From: an uncultured Sutterella sp.
Lineage (GTDB): Bacteria; Pseudomonadota; Gammaproteobacteria; Burkholderiales; Burkholderiaceae_F
DNA length: 51,630 nucleotides
Direction of reading: 5' to 3'
Assembly (NCBI GenBank): GCA_900767875.1
Contig: CAAGAT010000090.1
Span: forward strand, 1 to 51,630
Part shown: positions 21,085 through 30,233 of the stretch, piece after piece
Numbering within the stretch: position 1 is the stretch's first letter
Layout of the letters: each line of letters starts with the position of its first letter
Made by a program: the position numbers and the translations under genes
Notes under the pieces: model-generated
What the model saw: the letters and a program-made list of their open reading frames with translations, nothing else
Told to the model about the DNA's origin: nothing
Databases searched by the model: none

Positions 21085-21453
21085 ATGCTGAATCAGAAAA
21101 TCGCCGCCATCACCGCCGCTGCCGCCACCGCCGCCGCCCTCATGATGGCCGTCGCTCCCGCCCAGGCCCAGTTCGTGGGCGGTCCGAGCACCACCATCAC
21201 CGTCAAGCAGCTCGTCGATACGGGCCGCGACGATCAGCTCGTCACCCTCGAGGGCTACCTCGTCGAGCAGGTCAAGCACGAAAAGTACACGTTCCGTGAC
21301 GCCACCGGCACGGTGCTCGTGGAAATCGACGACGAGGTCTTCATGGGCCAGCGCGTCGACCCCAAGACCAAGGTGCGCCTTGAAGGCGAGTTCGAAAAGG
21401 ACATGCTCGAAAAGGACGAAGTGGACGTTCACAAGCTCACGATCATTCGCTGA
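21085..21453 (+). CDS. YgiW/YdeI-family periplasmic OB-fold protein, copy 1
   Basis: A 122-residue protein with a signal peptide (cleavage after AQA near residue 29) and a bacterial OB-fold (BOF) domain: TITVKQLVDTGRDDQLVTLEGYLVEQ, then the Y-T-F-R-D strand, VLVEIDDEVF and KVRLEGEFEKD. YgiW and YdeI are stress-tolerance proteins of the periplasm. AAAGGAG lies 7 bp before the ATG. In enterobacteria ygiW precedes qseBC, and the same order is seen here, but with a second copy in between. It is probably the first gene of a four-gene operon (38, 23 and 0 bp gaps). Confidence 0.88.
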   Translation: MLNQKIAAITAAAATAAALMMAVAPAQAQFVGGPSTTITVKQLVDTGRDDQLVTLEGYLVEQVKHEKYTFRDATGTVLVEIDDEVFMGQRVDPKTKVRLEGEFEKDMLEKDEVDVHKLTIIR

Positions 21454-21491
21454 TCGATCGCGAGGCCCGAAACGGGCGAGGGAGAAACACC

Positions 21492-21878
21492 ATGCATCCG
21501 TTCAAATCCATGATGCTGGCGGCGGCTCTGGCCACGGCGGCCGCTGCCGTCCCCGTTCAGGCGCAGTTCGTGCCCGATCGGACCGCGGCCGAGGCCGCTC
21601 GGGCACAAGTCGTGCCGGTGAGCCGGGCGCTTGAAAACGGCCGTCACGATCAGCGCGTCGTGTTCGAGGGCAGGATCCTTGAGCGCGTCAAACACCAAAA
21701 GTATGTGTTTGCCGACGACAGCGGCCGTATCATTGCCAAGATCCCCGATTCGGTTTTCCGCGACCGGCGCGTCACGCCCGAGACGAAAATCCATCTTGAG
21801 GGACGACTCGTTCTTAAGCGCGCCAAGCAGGACACGATCGACGTCTTTTCTCTGACGGTTCTGCCCGGCGGCCAATAA
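21492..21878 (+). CDS. YgiW/YdeI-family periplasmic OB-fold protein, copy 2
   Basis: A 128-residue paralogue of the gene just before it: signal peptide ending at VQAQ (near 24), then a BOF domain with the same pattern (GRHDQRVVFEGRILERVKHQ, KYVFADDSGRIIAKI, IHLEGRLVLKRAKQDTIDVF). Shared spacing of the V-K-H-x-K-Y segment and of the L-E-G strand shows a duplication; the overall identity is modest, so it is not recent. It is more basic than copy 1, which is acidic, and this suggests a different partner. It sits 38 bp after copy 1 and 23 bp before the response regulator gene. Confidence 0.85.
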   Translation: MHPFKSMMLAAALATAAAAVPVQAQFVPDRTAAEAARAQVVPVSRALENGRHDQRVVFEGRILERVKHQKYVFADDSGRIIAKIPDSVFRDRRVTPETKIHLEGRLVLKRAKQDTIDVFSLTVLPGGQ

Positions 21879-21901
21879 ACCGTACACACAGGACAAGCCC
21901 G

Positions 21902-22588
21902 ATGCCTGGAAAAATCCTTCTTGTCGAAGACGATCCGATGATCGGCGAGGCCGTTCAAAGTGCCCTCAAGGACGCCGACAAGACCTGCGACTGGGCCAGA
22001 AGCGGTTGGGAGGCAACGGGCTTGTTGTCCGAAAACGCCTACGACGCCGTTTTGCTCGACCTGGGACTGCCGGGCAAGGACGGCATGAGCGTGCTGCGCG
22101 ATATCCGCGCCAAGGATCCCCAAACGCCCGTGATCATCGTCTCGGCCCGCGACGGGCTCGACGATCGGCTTGCCGGGCTCAACGCCGGCGCCGACGACTA
22201 CGTGGTCAAGCCCTTTCACATGTCCGAGGTGCTCGCGCGACTGCGCGCCATCGAGCGCCGCAAGAGCGGGGCGCAGACGATCGCCCGTACGCTCAGCAAC
22301 GGAGCGATGACCCTGAACTGTGAAACCAAGAGCATCCGGGTGCAGGGCGAGGAGGGCGAGCGCGAGGTGAACTTAAGCCGGCGCGAATTTGACCTCATGG
22401 AAGCGCTGATGACGCGGCCGGGTGCCATTTTGTCGCGCGCGGCCCTTGAGGAGCGCCTGTACGGCGAGGGCGACATGCCCGAGAGCAACGCGTTGGAATT
22501 CATCATTCACGGACTGAGAAAAAAGCTCGGCGCCAAGGCCATCGGCAACGTGCGCGGCCTCGGTTGGATGGTTCAGAAGGGGCGATGA
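21902..22588 (+). CDS. qseB: OmpR-family response regulator, QseB-like
   Basis: A 228-residue two-domain regulator. The receiver domain (1-120) has the acidic pair Glu9-Asp10-Asp11, the phospho-acceptor Asp53 (VLLDLGLPGKDG) and Lys103 (DDYVVKPF). The C-terminal winged helix (about 130-225) includes LSRREFDLMEAL, the HGLRKKLG recognition-helix region and IGNVRGLGWMV. DDYVVKPFH and the Gly-rich RGLGWM ending are typical of the QseB/PmrA group. The gene ends directly at the ATG of the kinase gene, so both are translated together. With the ygiW-like genes upstream it copies the enterobacterial ygiW-qseBC layout. Confidence 0.85.
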   Translation: MPGKILLVEDDPMIGEAVQSALKDADKTCDWARSGWEATGLLSENAYDAVLLDLGLPGKDGMSVLRDIRAKDPQTPVIIVSARDGLDDRLAGLNAGADDYVVKPFHMSEVLARLRAIERRKSGAQTIARTLSNGAMTLNCETKSIRVQGEEGEREVNLSRREFDLMEALMTRPGAILSRAALEERLYGEGDMPESNALEFIIHGLRKKLGAKAIGNVRGLGWMVQKGR

Positions 22589-24058
22589 ATGCAAAGTCTG
22601 CACCGACGATCCCTGTTGCGGCGTGCGGCGCGCTGGTGCGCCCTGACGCTGGGTGTCTTTTTGCTCATCACGGCCGCCATCAGTTTCGGCATCGGTTATG
22701 AGCAGGCCAAGGACCGGCAGGACGACACCCTCAAGGAGGTCGTGGGGATGCTCTCGCGCGACATCGTGCAGCAGCGCCAGCGCGACAAGATCGAGGAGCT
22801 CACGATCGGCGGCTTTTACGGGCCGGGGTCGGAAAAGGGCGACAAACTGCCGACCGCCCTGACCATGGACGGCGATCAGTTTGAGGATCGGTTTCAGCTT
22901 GACGACGACAGCCTGGATGCCGTCGTCAAACCAGGCGAGACGGTGCTCGTGCGCATGCTGCACAAAAAGGGACGCGCCATCAGCGTGACCTTCCGCGAAG
23001 CCTATTCGAACGGCGCGCACACGGTGGACATCAACGGTGAGTCCTACCGCGTCTACATCCGCACTCTGGCCGACGGCACGCACGTGGCCGCGGCCCAGCG
23101 CCTTTCCGAGCGCAACGAAGGCATTCTGACGGCCGCCCTGATGTCGGCCTCGCCCATTTTGATTCTCGCGCCCGTCATTTTGATCGTGCTCGTCTTTGTG
23201 CTCTGGCAAACGCTCAAGCCCGTGCAGCGCCTTGTGAGCGAAATTCAGGCCCGAAAGGCCGACGAGCTTAGTGCCCTGCACTTTGACGACGTGCCCGAGG
23301 AAATCGAGCGCATCGTCAAGGCGGTCAACGGACTGCTCGCGCGCGTCGACGAGCTGCGCGGCCGGGAAAGCCGCTTTGTGGCCGACGCGGCCCACGAGCT
23401 GCGCAGTCCCGTGACGGCCCTGTCCCTGCAGGTCGACCGCTTAAGTCAAATGCCCCTGCCGGAGAACTCGGCCAAAACCGTGCGCGACGTGCGCGCGGGC
23501 ATTGCGCGCCTTTCAAACCTCATCGCGCAGCTGCTGACGCTCAAACGCGTGCAGGCTGGGCGTGAGGCCTCGGGCGGTGAGGGGCAGGCCCTTGATGTCT
23601 CGTGCCTAAAGGTCGTCACGGCGGTCATGGAGGACATCTACCCCGAGGCCGAGCAAAAGCGCATTGCCATGGAAGTGACGGGCTTTGAGGACGAGTCGGC
23701 GCAGGCGGCCCGCGCCAAACTGCCCGAAAGTTCCCTCTTTTGCCTTCTGCGCAATCTGGTGCACAACGCCGTCAACTATGTGCCCGAGGGCGAGAGCGTG
23801 ACGATCGGCTTTGCGCAAAAGGGCGAGCGCCTGACGCTGACGGTGGCCGATACGGGGCCGGGCATTGCCGAGGCCGAGCGCGAACGCGTGTTCGATCCCT
23901 TCTATCGGGTGCTCGGCACGACGCAGACGGGCACGGGCCTGGGTCTGGCCATCTGCAAGACGATCGCCGAGCGCTACGGCTGCACCATCGCGCTCGAGTG
24001 GACCGACAAGGCCGCCCAAAAGGGCCTGATGGTGCGCGTGGAGCTGCCCGCGGCCTAA
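22589..24058 (+). CDS. qseC: Sensor histidine kinase, QseC-like
   Basis: A 489-residue membrane kinase. Two transmembrane helices (about 15-37 and 188-208) enclose a periplasmic sensor of about 150 residues; a HAMP-like linker follows. The catalytic core has the H-box FVADAAHELRSP with His269, the N-box RNLVHNAVNYV, the G1 box VADTGPGIAEAER and the G2 box GTGLGLAI. The H-box wording DAAHELRSP is that of the QseC/PmrB group. The likely signal may be linked to the two secreted OB-fold proteins encoded upstream. The gene starts right after the regulator's stop and ends at a strong terminator. QseC is the best family fit, but a role in quorum or catecholamine sensing cannot be claimed. Confidence 0.85.
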   Translation: MQSLHRRSLLRRAARWCALTLGVFLLITAAISFGIGYEQAKDRQDDTLKEVVGMLSRDIVQQRQRDKIEELTIGGFYGPGSEKGDKLPTALTMDGDQFEDRFQLDDDSLDAVVKPGETVLVRMLHKKGRAISVTFREAYSNGAHTVDINGESYRVYIRTLADGTHVAAAQRLSERNEGILTAALMSASPILILAPVILIVLVFVLWQTLKPVQRLVSEIQARKADELSALHFDDVPEEIERIVKAVNGLLARVDELRGRESRFVADAAHELRSPVTALSLQVDRLSQMPLPENSAKTVRDVRAGIARLSNLIAQLLTLKRVQAGREASGGEGQALDVSCLKVVTAVMEDIYPEAEQKRIAMEVTGFEDESAQAARAKLPESSLFCLLRNLVHNAVNYVPEGESVTIGFAQKGERLTLTVADTGPGIAEAERERVFDPFYRVLGTTQTGTGLGLAICKTIAERYGCTIALEWTDKAAQKGLMVRVELPAA

Positions 24059-24068
24059 GTTTCCCCCG

Positions 24069-24116
24069 CCAAACGAAAGAGCCTTCGACCGATTGGCCGA
24101 AGGCTCTTTCGTTTGG
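24069..24116. terminator. Bidirectional terminator with a perfect 19-bp stem
   Basis: Arms 24069-24087 and 24098-24116 are perfectly complementary with a 10-nt loop; the arm ends are A- and T-rich on both strands. It lies between the convergent qseC and sulP genes. Confidence 0.9.
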
Positions 24117-24130
24117 AAATGTGCGGGACG

Positions 24131-25867
24131 TCAAACCACCGGCTTGCCGCTCGTTTCCTTCTTTTCGATTTCCACAAGCAGTTCCTTGGCGCGGTGCTGC
24201 GCAAACTCAATGCTGGGCACAAAGTTGACCCCGAGGCTCTGGGCAATGCCCGTGCGCTCGAGCTGGCGCTGCGGATGGCCCGTGGCGCCGGCGATGATGA
24301 GCTCATGGTTGCGCCGCTTGAGGGCGCGCATGAACACCTGCAGGATGTCCATGGCCGAGTTGTCGATGTTGAGCAGGTCGGTGCAATCGAGAATCACCAC
24401 CTTGGCCGCGTCGTGCGCCGTCAGGCGCTTGGGGTCGGTGACGACCTCAAGCTTGCTCACCGAGCCGAAGAACAGGGCGCCGGTCAGCTTCCAGCACTCG
24501 ACGCTGGCGGGCATGTCAAAGGGCATCGTCTGACGCGTGACGCGCGTCAGGGTGTTCATGCGGTAGATGAAGAACAGGCACGAGACGACCAGGCCGACTT
24601 CCACGGCGATCGTCAGGTCAAAGATCACGGTGAGCAGGAACGTGGTCAAAAGCGTGACCTTGTAGCTCATCGTCATCTGGCGCAGGCGGGAGAACTCACG
24701 CCAGTTGCCCATGTTCCAAGCCACGAAAAAGAGGATGGCCGCCAGAGCCGCCAGCGGGATGTCGCTTGCCAGAGGTGCGGCCGCCAGAATCACCACCAGA
24801 AGCGTGAGGGCATGCACGATGCCCGCCACGGGCGAGGCCGCGCCGCTTTTGATGTTGGTGACGGTTCGGGCGATCGTGCCCGTGGCCGGAATGCCGCCGA
24901 AGAAGGGCACGACGAAGTTGGCCACGCCCTGGCCCATCAGTTCCTGGTTGGGGTCGTGCCGATCGTCCGTCATGGCGTCCGAGACGCGGGCGCACAGCAG
25001 GCTTTCGATGGCGCCCAAAAGCGCGATCGTGATCATCGGGCCGATCAGGTGACGCAGCGTGCCCCAAGAAAACTCGGGCAGCGTGAAGTCGGGGAGCTTT
25101 TGCGGAATGCCGCCGAACTTGGTGCCGATCGTTTCCACGGGCAGGTTAAAGAGCGAGACGACCACGGTGGAGGCCACCAGAACGATGACGGTGCCCGGCA
25201 GATGCGCCATCCAGCGCTTCCAGGGCGCGCCGCCCATCACGTAGCCCTTGGGCCAGAACTTGACGACGAGAAAACTCACCAAAGCCAGCGCAAAGGCGTA
25301 GGGGTTGAAGGTGTCCAGGTGGGCCCAGAGCGTCTGCACCTGATGGAAAAAGTCCGCCGGCATCTTCTCGATGGTTAGCCCCAGAAAGTCCTTGATCTGA
25401 CTTAAGCCGATCAGCACGGCGATACCGTTGGTAAAGCCGATGACGATCGAGACGGGAATGAAGCGAATGAAGCTGCCGAGCTTAAAGAGCCCCATCAAAA
25501 AGAGGATCACGCCCGAGCCGATCGTGGCCAACAGGAGGTTACCCAGGCCGTAGTTGGCGATGATGCCGTAGATGATGACGATGAAGGCGCCCGCCGGCCC
25601 GCCGATCTGCACGCGGCAGCCGCCGAGCAGGGAAATCAGAAAGCCCGCGATGATGGCCGTGTAGATGCCCGCTTCGGGCGGCACGCCCGAGGCGATGCCG
25701 AAGGCCATGGCCAAAGGCAGGGCCACCATGCCGACGGTCAGACCCGCGCTGATGTCGCGCGTGAGCATGTGAGTGTTGTAGTTTTTCAGCGCATCGAGCG
25801 AGACGGGATGAAAGCGCTGAATGGGAAGGTTGCCCAGGAATGCTTTGGCGGAGGAAACGAACGACAT
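24131..25867 (-). CDS. SulP-family anion transporter with STAS domain
   Basis: A 578-residue inner-membrane transporter. Residues about 35-430 hold the hydrophobic SulP/SLC26 core: LTVGMVALPLAMAFGIASGVPPEAGIYTAI near the start, GGPAGAFIVI, and the ATGTIARTVTNIKSGAASPVAGI segment. Residues about 440-560 are a STAS domain (KVVILDCTDLLNIDNSAMDIL). Members move sulfate, bicarbonate, chloride or dicarboxylates; the substrate is not decidable here. The ATG at 25867 is preferred over a GTG nine bases earlier; neither has a clear ribosome site. It lies 233 bp downstream of anmK on the same strand, so it probably has its own promoter. Confidence 0.92.
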   Translation of the reverse strand: MSFVSSAKAFLGNLPIQRFHPVSLDALKNYNTHMLTRDISAGLTVGMVALPLAMAFGIASGVPPEAGIYTAIIAGFLISLLGGCRVQIGGPAGAFIVIIYGIIANYGLGNLLLATIGSGVILFLMGLFKLGSFIRFIPVSIVIGFTNGIAVLIGLSQIKDFLGLTIEKMPADFFHQVQTLWAHLDTFNPYAFALALVSFLVVKFWPKGYVMGGAPWKRWMAHLPGTVIVLVASTVVVSLFNLPVETIGTKFGGIPQKLPDFTLPEFSWGTLRHLIGPMITIALLGAIESLLCARVSDAMTDDRHDPNQELMGQGVANFVVPFFGGIPATGTIARTVTNIKSGAASPVAGIVHALTLLVVILAAAPLASDIPLAALAAILFFVAWNMGNWREFSRLRQMTMSYKVTLLTTFLLTVIFDLTIAVEVGLVVSCLFFIYRMNTLTRVTRQTMPFDMPASVECWKLTGALFFGSVSKLEVVTDPKRLTAHDAAKVVILDCTDLLNIDNSAMDILQVFMRALKRRNHELIIAGATGHPQRQLERTGIAQSLGVNFVPSIEFAQHRAKELLVEIEKKETSGKPVV

Positions 25868-26066
25868 GGCAATCACAGTCGAAAACTCGGTCTCGGGCGC
25901 GGGGTCGGCTTGTGGCGGGACAAGTCGGTCCGTCGTCGGCGGGGGCCGGGCAAGGAATCAAAAACGCGAATTGTAACCGATTGCGACAGAGAAAAAGCGC
26001 AACGCACCGCATGGGCGACGGCCCCAAGGCCCCCGTCCTATGCGTATTGTCTCACGAGCGGGTGTG

Positions 26067-26092
26067 TCGGTGCCCGTGGCCACGGACACCGA
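26067..26092 (-). terminator. Possible terminator hairpin after anmK
   Basis: An inverted repeat of 12-bp arms with one internal mismatch (26067-26078/26081-26092) lies 9 bp past the anmK stop. It has no T-run, so its role as a terminator is uncertain. Confidence 0.35.
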
Positions 26093-26100
26093 GGCCGTGA

Positions 26101-27210
26101 TCAGTGCGGGTACAGGGCGCCGAGAATGCGCGCACCCGTGGCGTTGGTCACTTCGGGCAGGTTGCCCGGCTTTTTCTGCAGGAAGGCCCAGGCGAGCCAG
26201 GCAAAGGCCATGGCTTCGACGTGCATGGGATCGACGCCGAGCGCCGAGGTCGAGCGCACGTAGACCGTCTCGCCCGCGCATTCGCGGATGCGCTGCGCCA
26301 GCGTGCCGTTGAGGGCGCCGCCGCCGCACAGGTAGATCTCTTCGGTGCGGCCGGCAAACTGCTTGATCGCATCGGTGATCGTCCGGGCGGTGAGCATCAC
26401 GAGCGTGGCCTGCACGTCCGCGGGCTCAAGGGTGCCGAATTCGGCCAGCTGCGCTTCGAGCCATTCGAGGTTGAAGTGTTCGCGGCCCGTGCTCTTGGGC
26501 GGCTGACGTTCGAAGTAGGGATCGGCCAGGAGCTTTTCGAGCAGCTTTTCGTTGACGTGGCCGGTGGCGCCCCAGGCGCCGTTGGTGTCAAAGGGACGCG
26601 CAATGTGCTTGCGGCACCAGGCGTCCATGAGAATGTTGCCCGGACCGCAGTCAAAACCAATGATCTTGCCGTAGCCGCGGCGCGGGGGCAGGAAGGTGAC
26701 GTTGGCGATGCCGCCGATGTTGACGACCGAGCGGGCCACTTCGCCCATGAAAACCTGGCGGTGGAAGGCGGGCACGAGCGGCGCGCCTTCGCCGCCGGCG
26801 GCGATGTCGCGGCTGCGGAAGTCGCTCACGACGTCCAGGCCCGACAGTTCGGCCACCAGGGCCGGATTGTTGAGCTGCAGCGTCCAGCCCTGTTCGGGGC
26901 GGTGCCGGATCGTCTGCCCGTGAATGCCCACGGCGGCCACGTCCTTGCGGCCGATGTCGGCTTCGTCGAGCAGTTCGTTGATGCAGGTCACGTAGAACTT
27001 GCCCAGTTCGACGCTGGCCTTGCCCATGCGGTCGATTTCATTGTCGCCGGGCAGGCAGAGCGCCAGGAGCTGTTCCTTGATCGCCTTGGGAAACTCGATG
27101 TGGTGATGGCCGGCCAGACGCGGTCCCACACCGGAAAAATCAACGGCAACGGCATCGACGCCGTCCAGACTGGTTCCGGACATTAAACCCAGGGTCACTG
27201 TCTTGGCCAT
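26101..27210 (-). CDS. anmK: Anhydro-N-acetylmuramic acid kinase AnmK
   Basis: A 369-residue kinase that opens and phosphorylates anhydroMurNAc during cell-wall recycling, giving MurNAc-6-phosphate. It has the N-terminal LGLMSGTSLDGVD, GIHGQTIRHRP, DFRSRDIAAGGEGAPLVPAFH, NIGGIANVTFLP, FDCGPGNILMDAW and the nucleotide-binding CGGGALNG; these are the family signatures of the ASKHA fold. The ATG at 27210 has GGAG about 10 bp upstream. It lies 40 bp behind the M23 peptidase gene on the same strand, and tyrS is divergent; the functions of peptidase and kinase both concern peptidoglycan turnover. Confidence 0.96.
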   Translation of the reverse strand: MAKTVTLGLMSGTSLDGVDAVAVDFSGVGPRLAGHHHIEFPKAIKEQLLALCLPGDNEIDRMGKASVELGKFYVTCINELLDEADIGRKDVAAVGIHGQTIRHRPEQGWTLQLNNPALVAELSGLDVVSDFRSRDIAAGGEGAPLVPAFHRQVFMGEVARSVVNIGGIANVTFLPPRRGYGKIIGFDCGPGNILMDAWCRKHIARPFDTNGAWGATGHVNEKLLEKLLADPYFERQPPKSTGREHFNLEWLEAQLAEFGTLEPADVQATLVMLTARTITDAIKQFAGRTEEIYLCGGGALNGTLAQRIRECAGETVYVRSTSALGVDPMHVEAMAFAWLAWAFLQKKPGNLPEVTNATGARILGALYPH

Positions 27211-27250
27211 GATCAAAACTCTCCGAGTTGGTTTGAGGAAAGTGCGTATT

Positions 27251-28684
27251 TTAGTGGGTTTGAACCGCCTCGTTGTTTTGCGTCGCCAGGCTCGTCACCT
27301 GCACTTTCTGCAGGCGGGCCAGACGCGCGCGCAACGGAGCGATGAGCACTTCCATCTGAGCGTACTGATAGGGGGTGAGCGAGCGGCTGTCGGGCAGACG
27401 CACGGTCATTGGGTTGATCTGCACGTTGTCGAACTTGAGCTCATAGTGCAGATGCGGACCGGTGGCCAGACCCGTCTGGCCCACGCGGCCGATCACTTCA
27501 CCGTAGCGAACCTTCTGACCGGGCTTGACCTTGGCTTCGATCGAGGAAAGGTGCGCGTAAAGCGTTTCGATGCCCGGGCCGTGTTCGATGCGGATGTACT
27601 TGCCGTAGCCCGTGCCCACGCCGGCAAATTCGACGGTGCCGTCGGCGGCCGCGCGCACGAGCGCGCCCCAGGGCGCTCTGAAGTCCGTGCCTTTGTGCGG
27701 GCGCAGCACGCCCGTGACCGGATGGCGGCGCATGGGCGCAAATTCGCTTGTTACGCTCTTGACGTCCAGAGGCACGCGCATGAAGGTACGGCGGGAAATC
27801 TGTCCCCTGGCGTCGTAGAAGTTGCCGCCCGTGCCGTCGTTGTCAAAGCGAAAGAGCTCGGTCGTCTTGCCGCCGTGATCGAGCTGCATGGCCAGCAGGC
27901 GGCCGTGGCGCACGAAGCCGCCCTCGTAGAACTTGGTCTCGTAGATGAGGCGGAAGGCGTCGCCGCGCTTGAGGCTGCTCACCACATCGCGGTCGGCGTC
28001 AAAGGCCGAATGCATCTGCTCGACGATCTTGGCGGGCACGCCGGCATCCAGTAGGCTCGCATCGGGCGAGGCGGCCACGACGCCCGTGCTCATCGTCAGT
28101 TCCGTATCAAACGCAAAGGGGCTCGTGTGTGCCTCAAATCCCTTGTCGGTACGGCGCACTTCCAACACCGAGGTTTGGCCCGAGACGTCGCTGTCGGCAA
28201 AAAGGCGTAGCTCCTCCATGCGCCCGTCTTCGCCGGCCACGGCCGTCACGAACTGCCCCTGCTTGGGATAGGCCAGGTCGCGCGCCTCGGCCGAGCGCAG
28301 GATCCAGTCGCGGGCGGCCTTGTCCTTAATGGAAAGGCGCGCGAGCAGCGAGGTGAGCGTTTCGCCCTCGCGCGCGAAAAGCTCGTGCGAAATGGGATCG
28401 GAAACGGCTTCGATGGCGGCCATCTGACCGCGCAGATCGGGCAGGCGCAGTTTTTCGATCGTGGGCGTGCGCACCGGATCGGCCGTCAGGGTTTCCTTCG
28501 GAATCGAGTAGTACAGCGCGGCGGTGGCTGCGATGGGCAGCAGGCAGAACACGCCGATGGCCGCCAAGTGAGTTCGCGTCAGGCCGCCCTCACCGATTTT
28601 CGACAGGTGGCGGGAGCGTACGAGATCCAGAACGCCCTTGCCCAGGCGCCTAAGTTCTTTACCGACGATAAGCTGAGAAGTCAT
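27251..28684 (-). CDS. M23-family peptidoglycan endopeptidase (MepM-like)
   Basis: A 477-residue membrane-anchored hydrolase. One transmembrane helix (about 40-62) near the N-terminus places the rest in the periplasm. A LysM/OapA-like segment (about 95-180) and a linker domain precede the LytM catalytic domain (about 300-430). The zinc ligands are visible: His330 and Asp334 in HKGTDFRAPWG, and His411-x-His413 in GPHLHYEL. Such enzymes cut D-Ala-mDAP cross-links so that new wall can be inserted. Homologues next to anmK and tyrS are common in Burkholderiales. The start is the ATG at 28684. The tail (about 440-477) is helical and charged. Confidence 0.92.
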   Translation of the reverse strand: MTSQLIVGKELRRLGKGVLDLVRSRHLSKIGEGGLTRTHLAAIGVFCLLPIAATAALYYSIPKETLTADPVRTPTIEKLRLPDLRGQMAAIEAVSDPISHELFAREGETLTSLLARLSIKDKAARDWILRSAEARDLAYPKQGQFVTAVAGEDGRMEELRLFADSDVSGQTSVLEVRRTDKGFEAHTSPFAFDTELTMSTGVVAASPDASLLDAGVPAKIVEQMHSAFDADRDVVSSLKRGDAFRLIYETKFYEGGFVRHGRLLAMQLDHGGKTTELFRFDNDGTGGNFYDARGQISRRTFMRVPLDVKSVTSEFAPMRRHPVTGVLRPHKGTDFRAPWGALVRAAADGTVEFAGVGTGYGKYIRIEHGPGIETLYAHLSSIEAKVKPGQKVRYGEVIGRVGQTGLATGPHLHYELKFDNVQINPMTVRLPDSRSLTPYQYAQMEVLIAPLRARLARLQKVQVTSLATQNNEAVQTH

Positions 28685-28979
28685 GCGGAAAAGTAGGGAG
28701 CTTCAAAATCGCGGTCCGGCAGGCACAGAAGCGTCAAAACGCCGGACCATCTGTCAATTTTAAAGGAGGGGGCCGGGGATTGCTCAGGAGAAAAATGTAA
28801 AACAAGGTGTTGATTTCCCTCGAAATCCGCCCCCGGCGCGGGGGTAAATCCCAGGCCCGGGCCGGAGCGCGGCCGCCTCGGGGCGCTCGGGCCCCCGCTT
28901 GGGTAAAATGTCGCTCGTTTGCTGCAAGCCGAGTGCGCAGCTCTTGAAGAAAAAGATTTTTTAAAGCACTTTCACACCG

Positions 28980-30233
28980 ATGTCCGATCAAACCCCACGT
29001 AGCGAAGAAAAGAAATACGACGTCACGCCCGATATCAAGGAGGCGATGGCCACCATCGCCCGCGGTACCGACACGCTTTTGATTGAAAGCGAACTCGAGC
29101 AAAAGCTCGCCCGCGCCAAGGCCACGGGCGGCAAGCTGCGCTGCAAGCTCGGGCTCGATCCGACGGCGCCCGACATTCACATCGGTCACACCGTGGTGCT
29201 CAACAAGCTGCGCCAGCTGCAGGATATGGGCCACACGGTCATCTTCCTTATCGGTGACTTCACGGCCGCCATCGGCGATCCGACGGGCCGCAACACGACC
29301 CGCCCGCCGCTGTCGCCCGAACAGATCAAGCTCAACGCCGCCACGTACCTTGAGCAGGCCGGCCGCGTGATCGACATCGAAAAGGCCGAAGTGCGCTGGA
29401 ATTCCGAGTGGTGCGGCAGCCTCGGGGCCGCCGGCCTCATTCAGCTGGCAAGTCGCTACACCGTGGCCCGACTGCTCGAGCGCGACGACTTTGCCAAGCG
29501 CTTTGCCGAGCAGCTGCCCATCGCCGTGCACGAACTCATCTACCCGCTCATGCAGGGTTACGATTCGGTGGCCCTCAAGGCCGACCTCGAGCTCGGCGGC
29601 ACCGACCAGCGCTTTAACCTGCTCGTGGGCCGCGAACTGCAACGCCAGTATGCGCAGGAGCCGCAGTGCATCCTGACGATGCCGCTTCTGGTGGGCCTGG
29701 ACGGCGTCAACAAGATGAGCAAGTCCAAGCACAACTACATCGGCATCACCGAAGGGGTCGATGAGATGTTCGGCAAGGTGATGAGCATCTCCGACACGCT
29801 CATGTGGGACTGGTACAACCTGCTCAGCCTCAAGAGCAACGCCGAAATCGCCCAACTCAAGAGCGAGTGCGAAAACGGCCGCAATCCGCGCGACGCCAAG
29901 GTGCTGCTGGCCAAGGAAATCGTCGAGCGCTTCCACGACCGCACGGCGGCAGATGCGGCCGAAGCCGAATTCAACAACCGCTTCCGCGCCGGTGCCGTTC
30001 CCTCGGACATCCCGTCCGTGACGGTGGCGGCACCCGAGGGCGAAATCGGCATTGCGCGCCTGATCAAGGAAGCGGGGCTGTGCCCGAGCACGGGCGAGGC
30101 CAACCGCAACATCGAGCAGGGCGGCGTGCGCATCGACGGCGATCGCGTCAGCGACCGCGGTCTCAAGCTCAAGGCGGGCGAATACACGATCCAGGTCGGC
30201 AAGCGCCGCTGGGCCAAGGTGACGGTGGCCTAA
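28980..30233 (+). CDS. tyrS: Tyrosyl-tRNA synthetase
   Basis: A 417-residue class I synthetase that charges tRNA-Tyr. It has the HIGH motif as HIGH at 67-70 (DIHIGHTVVLNKL), the KMSKS loop KMSKS at 245-249, and a C-terminal S4 RNA-binding domain (about 350-417, GGVRIDGDRVSD). The N-terminal extension before residue 40 and the LGLDPTAPDIHIGH wording belong to the TyrZ-like bacterial subtype. It starts at ATG 28980; a TAAAAT element at 28902-28907 may be the -10 of its promoter. dtd starts directly after its stop codon. Confidence 0.97.
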   Translation: MSDQTPRSEEKKYDVTPDIKEAMATIARGTDTLLIESELEQKLARAKATGGKLRCKLGLDPTAPDIHIGHTVVLNKLRQLQDMGHTVIFLIGDFTAAIGDPTGRNTTRPPLSPEQIKLNAATYLEQAGRVIDIEKAEVRWNSEWCGSLGAAGLIQLASRYTVARLLERDDFAKRFAEQLPIAVHELIYPLMQGYDSVALKADLELGGTDQRFNLLVGRELQRQYAQEPQCILTMPLLVGLDGVNKMSKSKHNYIGITEGVDEMFGKVMSISDTLMWDWYNLLSLKSNAEIAQLKSECENGRNPRDAKVLLAKEIVERFHDRTAADAAEAEFNNRFRAGAVPSDIPSVTVAAPEGEIGIARLIKEAGLCPSTGEANRNIEQGGVRIDGDRVSDRGLKLKAGEYTIQVGKRRWAKVTVA

